Source: Acidimicrobiales bacterium (lineage in GTDB: Bacteria; Actinomycetota; Acidimicrobiia; Acidimicrobiales; Palsa-688). From it: a DNA stretch of 64,000 bases. This document shows, piece after piece, positions 48,483-57,012 of this stretch. The stretch lies in assembly GCA_036378675.1 (NCBI GenBank), contig DASUWA010000045.1, forward strand, positions 1-64,000, read 5' to 3'. The notes beneath the pieces were generated by a model. That model saw nothing but the letters and a program-made list of their open reading frames with translations. It was not told the DNA's origin and made no database searches. Numbering within the stretch: position 1 is the first letter of the stretch; every line of letters begins with the position of its first letter. Made by a program: the position numbers and the translations under genes.

Positions 48483-51152
48483 TCAGGGCTGCACTTCGAC
48501 ATCGACAACGACCGAAGGTAGCCGGGTACCCGACTCAGTTGTGAAGGTGAACGTCAAGCGGTGCGGACCAGGAACCAGCTCCCTCACATACACGGGCACA
48601 CTAACCGTCGACCCCGGAGCAGTGGACAATTGCAGTCGCCCGTTCGCGGGGGTGACCGCCACGCCGGCATCGGTGAACGAGGACCAGCTAACGCCTCCGA
48701 CCGCGGTGTCGAGGCTTCGCACCGACAGGTCGATCGGCGTCGCTTTCCCGACCGGAACGGAGATCTGCCCTGACGGCGTCGTGAATCCAAGTGCAGGGGC
48801 CGCGCCGATCGTGTACGAGGGTGGCGCCAGCGAGCCGTCGGTACCCCAAGCCGAGGCGGCCGATCCGCTGAGCGAGTACACCCAGGTGCCGCCCTCCTGC
48901 AGGGTCGCGGCGGGCACCCACGGAGCGGCGTGATCCGCGCCGTCGATCGCGAGCGACGATACGTACCTCTGCCCTTCGGACGCCCCGGGAGCTGCGATTC
49001 GCAAGGTCCGGCCGCCGACATGGAGCGTGGCCGAGTCGAACATCGGTGCGGTCAGTACGACGGTGCCCGCGGCTGGGTCTAGCGGGTACATCCCGAGAGC
49101 GGCCCAGACGTACCAGGCCGACATGGTCCCGAGGTCGTCGTTGCCCGGCTCGCCGGCGGGAGTGTCCGTGTAGTAAGTCGTGGCGATTTGGTGGACTAAT
49201 TGGGCGGTACGCCATGGTTCCCCGAACGCGTCGAACTCCCAGGGAGTGCCGAGGCCAACCTCGTTGCCCACCCACAGTTGGTCGGATTGGGGGCCGGACT
49301 CGAGCGAAGCTACGTGGGTGTCCAGGGCGGCGATCGCGGCACGGGTACCGCCGAAGGCGTCCGCCAGCTGCCCTAGGTCGAAGGGCACCATCCAGGTGTA
49401 CTGGCTGCCGGAACCTTCTTCGAAACCGGGCTGGCCGTAAGTCGGGTAAGGCTCGTATGTGTCCGGTCCGGCAGGGAATGATCCGTCCGGCGACCGAGCC
49501 GCCATGGTGCCGAATGAGGGATCGAACACCTTCTGCCAGTTGGCCGCCCGGTTCTGGAATTCGCTCGCGACCGCCACGGACCCATGGGCCGCGGCGAAAC
49601 GCGAAATGGCGAAGTCGTCGTTTGAGTACTCGAGGGTCTGGGAGCTCCCCCAGTAGGTCTCGGTGACGGGCACACCACCGCCCTGCGGGTTGCCCATGAG
49701 GGTGGGTACGTAGCCGAGCGTCTCGTAGCTCAGCAGGTCCTTTCGTTCCACGTACCATCCCTGGCCCGCTCCCGACGAGGTTGCCCCCTTCACCATGGCT
49801 GCGAGGGCCGCGGCGGCGTCGAAGTTCTTGGCTCCGAAGGTGTCCGCCTCGGCGATGAGCACGTCTGCAGAGTCGCCGTCCTGGGTCGACGTGTAGCTCG
49901 CCGCCACTGGCCATTTCGGCAACCACCCGCCCTGCTCAGCGTCAGCAAGCAGCGAGGAGACCATATCCGATGTCACGCCCGGGTCCAGGAGAGAGATCAG
50001 GGGGAACTGGGTGCGGTAGATGTCCCACCCGGAGAAGTTGGCGTACTGGACTCGCCTGCCGGCGTTGTGTACCAATCCGTCGAAACCGATGTAGCTGCCG
50101 TCGGCGTCGGAGAACACGTTCGGGTGGAGCAGCGAGTGGTAGAGGGCGGTGTAAAACACGGACTGTTGCCGGGGTGTCCCGCCGGCGACACCGATCCGGT
50201 CCAGTTGGTCGTCCCACGCCTGGTGAGCCCTACTGGCTACAGCGCCGAGGTCCCAACCGGGGTCTTCGGTCTGAAGGTTCTTCTCCGCCTCGGCAACGCT
50301 CGTGAACGACACGCCCACCTTCAAGCTCACCGTCCGCGACCCGGATGTGTCGAACGTTACGAACTCGCCGCGGTCACCAGGAGCCTGACCTGGGACAGTG
50401 AGAGAGGTGGGCACCATGCCGTTGGTGACCCACTGGCCCGACCCGCTGAACGGCCGGGAGAACTCGGCCGCGAAGTACACGGTGTAGTGGCTGGGCGATA
50501 GGCAGAAGGCCCCGTCTCCGACCGAACCGATAACGGTCCGATCACCGATGCTCGTGACAGCCGCGGCCTGAGAAGGGAACTGGCTCGCGGCCACCTTGAA
50601 CAGCACGCTGGCGGAGGGCCCCGAAGGAAAGGCGAAGCGGGCGATTCCCGTTCGCTGGGTCACTGCAAGTGATACCTGTGTGCCCGGCTCGAGCGTGGCG
50701 GAGTAGGAGCCGGGGGCGGCCACCTCGCTGCCGGGTCGGATTGTGGCGGTCGCTTGACCGGGCGAGGTCGGGACTCCCGGAACGGGCATGATCGGAACGT
50801 CGCCGAACACCGGGCAACCGGGGCCCGACAGATGCGTGAGACTGAATCCGATGGTGGTGCCGTCCCCATACGCGTAGCCGCCTCCGAAGGGTCGGTTCGG
50901 GGTGGTCTCCGGGCTCCACTGCAGCATTCCGAACGGCACGTCGGCGCCGGGGAACGTGTCAATCGGCCCGATCTGGCCAGGCCCGGAACCAGTCCCAACG
51001 AAAGGATTGACGAGGGCGGCCGGATCACCCGGAGGCTGGGCGGAGTCGGACCGGGGCGTCGCGGCGTACGTGGGAGACAGAAGGGACGCGAGCAGCCACC
51101 CCAAGACGACCAAAGTCGCGGCGGCACCGCGCTTACGCAGATGCTTCCGCAT
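48483..51152 (-). CDS. Secreted GH92 alpha-mannosidase
   Basis: 889 residues. A signal peptide covers about 1-31. The N-terminal beta domain has VNPFVGTG, DTFPGADVPFGMLQWSP and FSLTHLSGPGC; the (alpha/alpha)6 domain has NFSGWDIYRTQFPLISLLDP, KDLLSYETLGYVP and GNDDLGTMSAWYVWAALGMYP, which carries the catalytic acidic residues and calcium site. A C-terminal beta domain follows. GH92 enzymes are calcium-dependent exo-alpha-mannosidases. Its role may be nutrition or remodelling of mannosylated surface polymers. Single gene, transcribed away from the defence island. Confidence 0.9.
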   Translation of the reverse strand: MRKHLRKRGAAATLVVLGWLLASLLSPTYAATPRSDSAQPPGDPAALVNPFVGTGSGPGQIGPIDTFPGADVPFGMLQWSPETTPNRPFGGGYAYGDGTTIGFSLTHLSGPGCPVFGDVPIMPVPGVPTSPGQATATIRPGSEVAAPGSYSATLEPGTQVSLAVTQRTGIARFAFPSGPSASVLFKVAASQFPSQAAAVTSIGDRTVIGSVGDGAFCLSPSHYTVYFAAEFSRPFSGSGQWVTNGMVPTSLTVPGQAPGDRGEFVTFDTSGSRTVSLKVGVSFTSVAEAEKNLQTEDPGWDLGAVASRAHQAWDDQLDRIGVAGGTPRQQSVFYTALYHSLLHPNVFSDADGSYIGFDGLVHNAGRRVQYANFSGWDIYRTQFPLISLLDPGVTSDMVSSLLADAEQGGWLPKWPVAASYTSTQDGDSADVLIAEADTFGAKNFDAAAALAAMVKGATSSGAGQGWYVERKDLLSYETLGYVPTLMGNPQGGGVPVTETYWGSSQTLEYSNDDFAISRFAAAHGSVAVASEFQNRAANWQKVFDPSFGTMAARSPDGSFPAGPDTYEPYPTYGQPGFEEGSGSQYTWMVPFDLGQLADAFGGTRAAIAALDTHVASLESGPQSDQLWVGNEVGLGTPWEFDAFGEPWRTAQLVHQIATTYYTDTPAGEPGNDDLGTMSAWYVWAALGMYPLDPAAGTVVLTAPMFDSATLHVGGRTLRIAAPGASEGQRYVSSLAIDGADHAAPWVPAATLQEGGTWVYSLSGSAASAWGTDGSLAPPSYTIGAAPALGFTTPSGQISVPVGKATPIDLSVRSLDTAVGGVSWSSFTDAGVAVTPANGRLQLSTAPGSTVSVPVYVRELVPGPHRLTFTFTTESGTRLPSVVVDVEVQP

Positions 51153-51698
51153 TGCATTGGTTGTTCGGCGGCGAGGACTTCACCTCCTGCCGGCGGCGCT
51201 GCGCTTCCACTCCCCTCCGACAACCCGCTGCGCAGGATCGAGGGAGAGATTGCGCGGACAGTAGGGCCGCACCGTCAGGTCATCAGACTGCCACGGTCGA
51301 CTTGCCGCGAGGGCAGCGTGCTTACGCGCTGAAAGCAAACCACACAGGGTGTGTCGACGGGCGAGCTGAATCCGGATCAACGCCGGCTCTGGTCGGCTGA
51401 CTGACGCTCCGGGGTCGTGATTATGCATTCGGTGCGTGAAGCCCACCGATGGCGACGCCTCGTGCCGCGGGATCGCCGGTTCGGATCGGGCTCGAGCCAG
51501 TAGCCAATTCGTGATTATGCGCTCGTCCGCGTCGACCCGAGGGCAGTCAGCGTGCATCTCGCGGGATCGCCAGTGGTAGACGGACCGAAGCCATCATGCC
51601 CCTCGGGTCAGTGGCATACTGCGCCCTAGGACCCCTAGGTGACGAGGACCCTTGGCCTGCCGTTCCGGCCGCATGGCTAAACATTGGGAATCGACTCC
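51153..51698. other. Intergenic region before the defence island
   Basis: About 545 bases with no supportable gene. It must contain the GH92 promoter and that of the DUF4062-STAND gene. The 11-base CGTGATTATGC occurs twice (near 51417 and 51510). I see no tRNA or att-like sequence that would mark an island boundary. Confidence 0.4.
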
Positions 51699-54014
51699 AT
51701 GAATGCGATTGTTCGTCGTAGGCCAACTGTGATGATTTCGTCGACGATCGGCGAATTGGCAGCCGAACGCGAAGCCATCAATTCGGCGCTGGATGGGCTG
51801 AGCCTTGCCGATGGCTGGCTTTTCGAATTCCACGCCACGGCAGCAGGAGAGACTGCCGAAGAGCACTACCTCGCTGTTGCAAGCAGTTGCGACCTCTACG
51901 TGGTGATCGTGGCTGGCCAAGGCTCGGAGGCTACGGAAGCGGAGTATCAAGCCGCCTACGCAGACACATCCCGGAAGATCTTGCCGTTCTTCGTGGGCGA
52001 GCCGACGAAGGACACCGAGTCATTTCGGTCGCTGATCGAGTCGAGGCATGTGCGCGTACATCGGGGGGACCACAGCGACCTCGCGAGCGCAGTTGTGAAC
52101 GCGATCGCTGCATCCGTTAGGTCAGGTGAAATCGTCCGTTCTGGGTTGCTCGAGGAATTGGATGAACTGCTCCGGCGACGAGAACGAGTTGTGCGAGAGG
52201 ACCTCCCGCTCGGATTCGTCCGATATCTTCATTCGGCAGCCGACCAGGCTGGCGAGCACCACTCGGTCGCGGCAACCAGCATTGCGGACTTAGAAGTAAA
52301 TGTAGTGCTCGAGGGGATCGGTGGGTCAGGCAAGACCTACACCGCTTTGGCAACTTTGAGGCGTCACAACGCGCACGGGCGCTTGCCGATCGTCATCGTG
52401 CCGACTCGGTCGTCTCTATCAGCAGAGGGCCTCATCCTCGGGGCATTTGAGAGCGTTCGCTTCTTTCCAGGGGAGGAGCTACTTCATCAGCTCGCTCGTG
52501 ATGGGCGAATCGCTGTCGTCGTCGATGGTATCGACGCGCTTGCATCCGATGACCGACGGATCTTCCTGGCCGATCTCGATCGCTTCTGCTCTCGATTTCC
52601 TCGCTGCCGTACAACCTGTTGCGTCCGCCGGGCGATGGCGAGCGAACTAGCTTCCTTCGCTCGCTACACACTTGCGGCCCTATCGGATGTACAGACGCAC
52701 GAGATGTTTCAAGCAGTCGGTGCTCCTGAGGTTCGACGTTTCCCCGAGCAGGTCTCTGATCTTGCCCGATGGCCGCTCTGGACGTGGGCCCTGCTCGAGG
52801 TCGGGCCCGTCGCATCAACGGGTTTGGTTCTCCTAGAGAAGTTGATAGAGCATCGAATCAAGATCTCCGGGTCGTATTCGCCTCTCGAACAGCGGATGCT
52901 TGTCCATGCGGGAGGGGCGCTCGCGTTCGCGGCCTGGCCGGAACCGAACCTGTCTAGCGACCAAGCCCTTGAAGCGTTGGTGCGGTGGGCTGCGAGTGAC
53001 TATGTCCTGGCCAGATACTCGCTGCCTTCCGCTGATGTCTTGATCCAAAGACTCAGCGAGGCCGGAGTTGTACAACTCACACCCAGTGTGTCATTCGCAC
53101 ATCCCCTCTTTGCCACCTATCTCGGGGCTCTTCACGCTTCACTCACTCGACAGGTAACGGACCTGATGTCAGCAGATCCAGAGTTCGCAGTCTTTGTAGC
53201 GGCGATGTCGGGCAATGATCGTCCTGAAGAAACCGCTCTGACGCTCCAACGTCACGGTGCTGTGGGCCAAGCGCGATATCTCCGGCTGGTTCCTCTGGAG
53301 AGCCGCACCCCCCAGGCGGATGATGTGGCGGTGTTCGGCCTAGCTCTTCAAACGTTGGACGGTAGGTCTGCGGAATGCATTGTCGCGGACGACTGGACTG
53401 CGTGGCGCTCTGCCGAAGTTCCTGGGGTCGGGTCGCCAACCGCGATCACGGAGTGGATGTCGGCTGGTGAGGTCAACTTCTTGCCGGGCAACGCCTTCGC
53501 CAGCCGATCTCCTCTCGTATTGGCAACGATTGAATCGCTCGCTCGCTACAAGCAGCTAGTGGCAGAGGTCCAACCCTTCGGGGACCGATTCGATCGGCTC
53601 TCCGAACGGGAACTCCTTCGCTTGAGGCGGATGCACCAAAGGCAGCGCGATGACCTCGTTCTAGAGGCAGTGCTGAACTGGCGGACCGACTGGCGTGACT
53701 TAGCTACGACTATGAAGCTTGCGGAACTGCCGGAAGCTGCGATCGGCGAAGGGGATCCCGTCGTGACCGTGTTCGAGACCTGGCCAGACCCAATGCTGAG
53801 CGTCGATTGGAATGGCCCGCCTCATGTGACCTGGGTGCAGGGTTCGCCAGATCCCCGCTCCGGGCGTTACGAACGACTGTCCACGTACCTCGATCCCGGT
53901 CGAAAGGCTCGGGTGTACCAAGATCTCATCCGGCTTGCCGAGCAAGCGCTTGGCTGTTCTTTCAGTTCCCAAGCCTGGAGCAGGCCTGAAACAGTCGCTT
54001 CATGGGCATGGTGA
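51699..54014 (+). CDS. DUF4062-STAND/NACHT-like NTPase, candidate antiphage sensor
   Basis: About 771 residues (numbering from TTG 51684; I prefer the ATG at 51699). Residues 14-100 are a DUF4062 domain (TVMISSTIGELAAEREAI, CDLYVVIVAGQ), a TIR/nucleoside-processing-related fold. A P-loop NTPase follows with Walker A GIGGSGKT (211-218) and Walker B VVVDGIDAL (278-286). The remaining 450 residues are helical and lack recognisable repeats. DUF4062 with a STAND ATPase is known from antiphage and stress-response modules. It overlaps the next gene by 13 bases, implying a two-gene system. Confidence 0.75.
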   Translation: MNAIVRRRPTVMISSTIGELAAEREAINSALDGLSLADGWLFEFHATAAGETAEEHYLAVASSCDLYVVIVAGQGSEATEAEYQAAYADTSRKILPFFVGEPTKDTESFRSLIESRHVRVHRGDHSDLASAVVNAIAASVRSGEIVRSGLLEELDELLRRRERVVREDLPLGFVRYLHSAADQAGEHHSVAATSIADLEVNVVLEGIGGSGKTYTALATLRRHNAHGRLPIVIVPTRSSLSAEGLILGAFESVRFFPGEELLHQLARDGRIAVVVDGIDALASDDRRIFLADLDRFCSRFPRCRTTCCVRRAMASELASFARYTLAALSDVQTHEMFQAVGAPEVRRFPEQVSDLARWPLWTWALLEVGPVASTGLVLLEKLIEHRIKISGSYSPLEQRMLVHAGGALAFAAWPEPNLSSDQALEALVRWAASDYVLARYSLPSADVLIQRLSEAGVVQLTPSVSFAHPLFATYLGALHASLTRQVTDLMSADPEFAVFVAAMSGNDRPEETALTLQRHGAVGQARYLRLVPLESRTPQADDVAVFGLALQTLDGRSAECIVADDWTAWRSAEVPGVGSPTAITEWMSAGEVNFLPGNAFASRSPLVLATIESLARYKQLVAEVQPFGDRFDRLSERELLRLRRMHQRQRDDLVLEAVLNWRTDWRDLATTMKLAELPEAAIGEGDPVVTVFETWPDPMLSVDWNGPPHVTWVQGSPDPRSGRYERLSTYLDPGRKARVYQDLIRLAEQALGCSFSSQAWSRPETVASWAW

Positions 54015-55015
54015 CACCGTTAGAGCAGGCGATCTGGGACAGCGCAGAAGAGCTCAACGAGAGCCGATTCGGCCAAATTCTGCGCAATCAGTTTCGGTCT
54101 GAGCCAGACCCGACGTTGCCAGCGCCAGGTCAGGCGTTACAGATGTGGCTCGTCTCGAGCGACCCCGCCATCCAGCGCACGCTGACGGCTGTAAGCGCAG
54201 AACACATGATGCGACCATCGCAAGGGTCCCCCGACTCACCGTGGCTCCAATGGACGCTCCTAGCCCGAAAAGCAGCTGCTCGAATGGCTGCAAAATGCTG
54301 GGCCGGCATCGACTCTCAAAGGCGATTGTTGCTCGTGGACGAGGACAATCTTCCTCCGCCGCTGAGTCGCCATTACATAACGGATCTCCGATCCGACGAG
54401 TCAGGCATGCACCTCAACTTTGAAGGTCTCAACGCTCCAGACCTGAAGCCCAAGTTGAGGCACATCTTTGAAGCTGCTCGGTCCACCCCCTCGTATGAGG
54501 GCGCGCTCAGAGCTGATACGGAACTTGGCCGTTCGAGAGCACTAACGCTTCGGTGGGCAGAGCTGGCCAGAGGAGCTCACGAACACCTCCGGTCTGGCCT
54601 CCAGGGTTCGACGGTGTCCGACGCGCGAGAGCGTGCGCTGACCTTCATCGATGGCCTTTACGCCGGCACTCCCGTGGAAGCGATCGCGACTGCCTTCCGG
54701 CAACACAATCGACTTGTCCACCGGATCTTGTGGTGCATTCTGGGGCTCGCGGAGAGCCACTTCGGTGGACCACTGGTCGAAGATACCGTCGGCACCCTTC
54801 GACTGAGGCCGGATAAGAACGGCATTCCAGTAATTCGGATCACCACGGCTCAGCCGGCAGTGGTGATGTCCCGTCCCACGCATCCGATCTGGCTCAAGAG
54901 CGGAACTCCTTTGGATGGCTTGTGGTTGATCGAGGGGTACACGATGAACCTCGGAGCCTTGAGCAATGATTTCTCCCTTACGCCACTTCGGTGGTTCGCC
55001 GAGTCTTGGCCGTAG
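54002..55015 (+). CDS. Unrecognised partner of the DUF4062-STAND protein
   Basis: 337 residues, soluble, mixed helix and strand: LEQAIWDSAEELNESRFGQIL, WTLLARKAAARMAAKCWAG, LTLRWAELARGAHEHLRSGL, IRITTAQPAVVMSRPTHP and SGTPLDGLWLIEGYTM. No catalytic motif or family recognised. The 13-base overlap with the NTPase gene means the two are translated together, so it is probably the effector or the cofactor of that sensor. The same frame stays open for 51 codons after its stop. Confidence 0.6.
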   Translation: MGMVTPLEQAIWDSAEELNESRFGQILRNQFRSEPDPTLPAPGQALQMWLVSSDPAIQRTLTAVSAEHMMRPSQGSPDSPWLQWTLLARKAAARMAAKCWAGIDSQRRLLLVDEDNLPPPLSRHYITDLRSDESGMHLNFEGLNAPDLKPKLRHIFEAARSTPSYEGALRADTELGRSRALTLRWAELARGAHEHLRSGLQGSTVSDARERALTFIDGLYAGTPVEAIATAFRQHNRLVHRILWCILGLAESHFGGPLVEDTVGTLRLRPDKNGIPVIRITTAQPAVVMSRPTHPIWLKSGTPLDGLWLIEGYTMNLGALSNDFSLTPLRWFAESWP

Positions 55016-55171
55016 CCACAGGAGAGCTGGCGGCTAGAGCTGAGCGACGCCTTGGCCGATGTAAGCGAAGATGTTTGTGATGGTGACGAGTTGGATCCGG
55101 CAATCCAGAACGTCCATGACGGCACGTTCGCCATTGGCTATGTCGCGGGGTGGCGGGTCATGTACTTCTAG
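55016..55171 (+). other. Open frame continuing after the partner gene's stop
   Basis: Directly after the TAG, in the same frame, 51 codons without stop read ESWRLELSDALADVSEDV, DGDELDPAIQNVHDGTF and AIGYVAGWRVMYF, which has protein-like composition. A TTG could start a short protein, or the stop arose recently within a longer gene, or this is a remnant of another gene. Not assigned. Confidence 0.35.
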
Positions 55172-55232
55172 CCCGTCTCACGCGAGCGCTGCCTGCAGCG
55201 AGCGCGAGCGTTCGACTCAGGAGCCGAACGGC

Positions 55233-55940
55233 TCAACCCGCGGGGCCGAGGAACTTGAGCATGGAATCGAGTTCGTCATCGTCGAGGCCGCGGTCCGTGG
55301 TCTCGAGCCATACCCGGCGAATCTCCTCCCGGTCACGTGACTCGATGGCCTTTCGCATGCGCAACGCTTCTGGGCGCGCTTGGGCGAACGCGTCGGCCAG
55401 AGGTTTCTCGTCCGAGAAGATCGCTGAGTAGAGTTCGAGGATCGCGCCAATGGTGTCGAGCGCACCGGTTGCCTCCGCTCCGGTTATCCGCTCATCGGGC
55501 GTGAGTGCGACCCCGTTCACGACATCGACATATAATCCCGCCTCCCGGCGCTGCTGCTCAAGGGCCGGTTTGAGCACACCTACGAACTGGGCCACGAGGT
55601 CGTGCGGAAGCCAGCTATACATGATCTGCGCGGCACGAGCGAGCTTGTCGGCGTGGCCGTAGAACGACCTCCAGAAATCCCTCCAGTAGGCGTCGCCAGC
55701 GTCGACATGACCAACTGCGCCGATGGCGATCTGGCACTTCCCGAACTCTTCACCCGCGAGGATCGCCATCGAGTAGGCGCTCGCGACGGACCCAGCTTCC
55801 GCTAATCGGCGAGCGTCGGCGAGCAACACCACGGCGTTGGCCAAACTGGCCTCTGCCACGTCCCCGAGCTGCTCAGGAGTCAGAGGACCACGTACCTTCG
55901 AACTCCTGCTGGGCACGAGCACATGGTTGCGTCTGGACAC
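55233..55940 (-). CDS. AbiV-family abortive infection protein
   Basis: 235 residues. ANAVVLLADARRLAEAGSVASAYSMAILAGEEFGKCQIA is the hallmark of AbiV/HEPN-like proteins: helical, with a long helix pair and an EExGK motif. FWRSFYGHADKLARA is the second conserved block. The C-terminal third is helical (EALRMRKAIESRDREEIRRVW). AbiV of Lactococcus stops phage growth by blocking translation. GTG start. It is transcribed opposite to the STAND pair and sits between it and the TIR gene. Confidence 0.8.
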   Translation of the reverse strand: MSRRNHVLVPSRSSKVRGPLTPEQLGDVAEASLANAVVLLADARRLAEAGSVASAYSMAILAGEEFGKCQIAIGAVGHVDAGDAYWRDFWRSFYGHADKLARAAQIMYSWLPHDLVAQFVGVLKPALEQQRREAGLYVDVVNGVALTPDERITGAEATGALDTIGAILELYSAIFSDEKPLADAFAQARPEALRMRKAIESRDREEIRRVWLETTDRGLDDDELDSMLKFLGPAG

Positions 55941-56114
55941 TCGTATGGCAAGCGGTTGCCCGCGTGCCGGCGATGGGCACAGTATGGGGACGGCCGCTTG
56001 ATCGTACGACGATCGACCCTGATGTCGACGCGGTCTACGAGGAGTCGGTGGAATGACCGCACGTAGTGCAACTGTCTACCCGGGATCGTCGCTTGCTCTC
56101 GCTATCCTTAAGAC

Positions 56115-56714
56115 GTGACCACAGGCCCCGGATTGCGGGTGTTCTTCAGCCACAGCAGTCGGGACGCCGAGTGGGTGAAGCGCGTGGCAGCACAGGCGGT
56201 TGCCGCCGGTGTAGAGGTCTATCTTGCTGAGCATGATGTCCAGGCCGGACGCCATCTGAGCGACAAGATCAGGGCGGAGATTCGGGCGTCTGATGCGATG
56301 ATCGTGTTGCTGTCCCCAAACAGTCTGGAGTCGGTCATCGTCCAGCAAGAGATCGGCGTGGCTCACCAAGCCGAGATGCTGGTCATCCCGATCCTGATGG
56401 AAGAGGTCGCCAGCAAGGACCTTGGGCTACTCAACGGTCGGGAATATGTACTGCTCAATCCTGCAGATCCACATGAAGGACTTGCGCGCATCTCTGTTGC
56501 GCTGATCCGGCTGATCGACAAGCAGCGTGAGCAGTTACAGGCTGAGGATATAGCCAGGCTTGAGCGGGAACGGCAGCAGCAGGCTGAGGCGCTGGCGAAG
56601 GCATACGCGCAAATGGAGGCTCAGCAGCGCAAGACTCAACAGGACATGCTCGTGGCCGGTGCTGTCTTACTGGTCATTGGCCTGATAATCATCGCTGGGC
56701 AGAGCGGATCCTAG
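56115..56714 (+). CDS. Membrane-anchored TIR-domain protein
   Basis: 199 residues. Residues 7-130 are a TIR domain (LRVFFSHSSRDAEWVKRV, MIVLLSPNSLESVIVQQEIGVA), with E79 of QQEIG the likely NADase glutamate. Residues 134-177 are a Gln/Glu/Arg-rich coiled coil, and 178-195 a single C-terminal membrane helix. TIR domains in bacteria cleave NAD or make signalling nucleotides during phage defence. A tail-anchored TIR without a sensor domain suggests an effector activated by clustering. No cyclase or Argonaute gene is adjacent. Confidence 0.82.
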   Translation: MTTGPGLRVFFSHSSRDAEWVKRVAAQAVAAGVEVYLAEHDVQAGRHLSDKIRAEIRASDAMIVLLSPNSLESVIVQQEIGVAHQAEMLVIPILMEEVASKDLGLLNGREYVLLNPADPHEGLARISVALIRLIDKQREQLQAEDIARLERERQQQAEALAKAYAQMEAQQRKTQQDMLVAGAVLLVIGLIIIAGQSGS

Positions 56715-56829
56715 AGTAGGGCTCACGCTGGGGTACTTGGGAGGGATCGTGAATATCGCCGGTCTGATCGCTTACGAACAAGCGGCGGCAACGTCTGGAT
56801 ACGCCAGAACGCGCGCCCGAGATAAGTTT

Positions 56830-56844
56830 CGTATGAGCCGCACT
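56830..56844 (+). repeat. Left inverted repeat of the DUF1670 unit
   Basis: CGTATGAGCCGCACT; partner at 58630-58644 (14 of 15 bases inverted). A small hairpin CCGCAC-TTC-GTGCGG (56838-56852) overlaps its inner end. Confidence 0.6.
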
Positions 56845-56867
56845 TCGTGCGGAGCGTTGTCTTGTAG

Positions 56868-56892
56868 GCCCGCCCTGGCGGGCGGGCGTTTT
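56868..56892 (+). terminator. Rho-independent terminator after the TIR gene
   Basis: A 7-bp GC stem (GCCCGCC / GGCGGGC) with a 6-base loop, followed by GTTTTC on the plus strand. It would end transcripts coming from the TIR gene, although it lies inside the DUF1670 unit's left repeat region. Confidence 0.6.
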
Positions 56893-56916
56893 CTATTGTG
56901 CTTGATGACAATGCCC

Positions 56917-56986
56917 GTCGTTGTAAAGGGCCTGCGCTTCGCTTCGGTCCCTTCGGAACGGCCTATCGGCCGCCCTTGACAACGAC
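56917..56986. repeat. Long folded inverted repeat near the unit's left end
   Basis: GTCGTTGTAAAGGGC (56917-56931) pairs with GCCCTTGACAACGAC (56972-56986), 14 of 15 bases, enclosing 40 bases that can form an inner hairpin (GGCC-TATC-GGCC). It lies 26 bases beyond the stop of the second DUF1670 gene, in its 3' untranslated region. It could be a terminator-like structure, a protein-binding site or a structured RNA. Confidence 0.6.
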
Positions 56987-57012
56987 TGAATAGTTGTTCC
57001 TCGAGATCGCGT

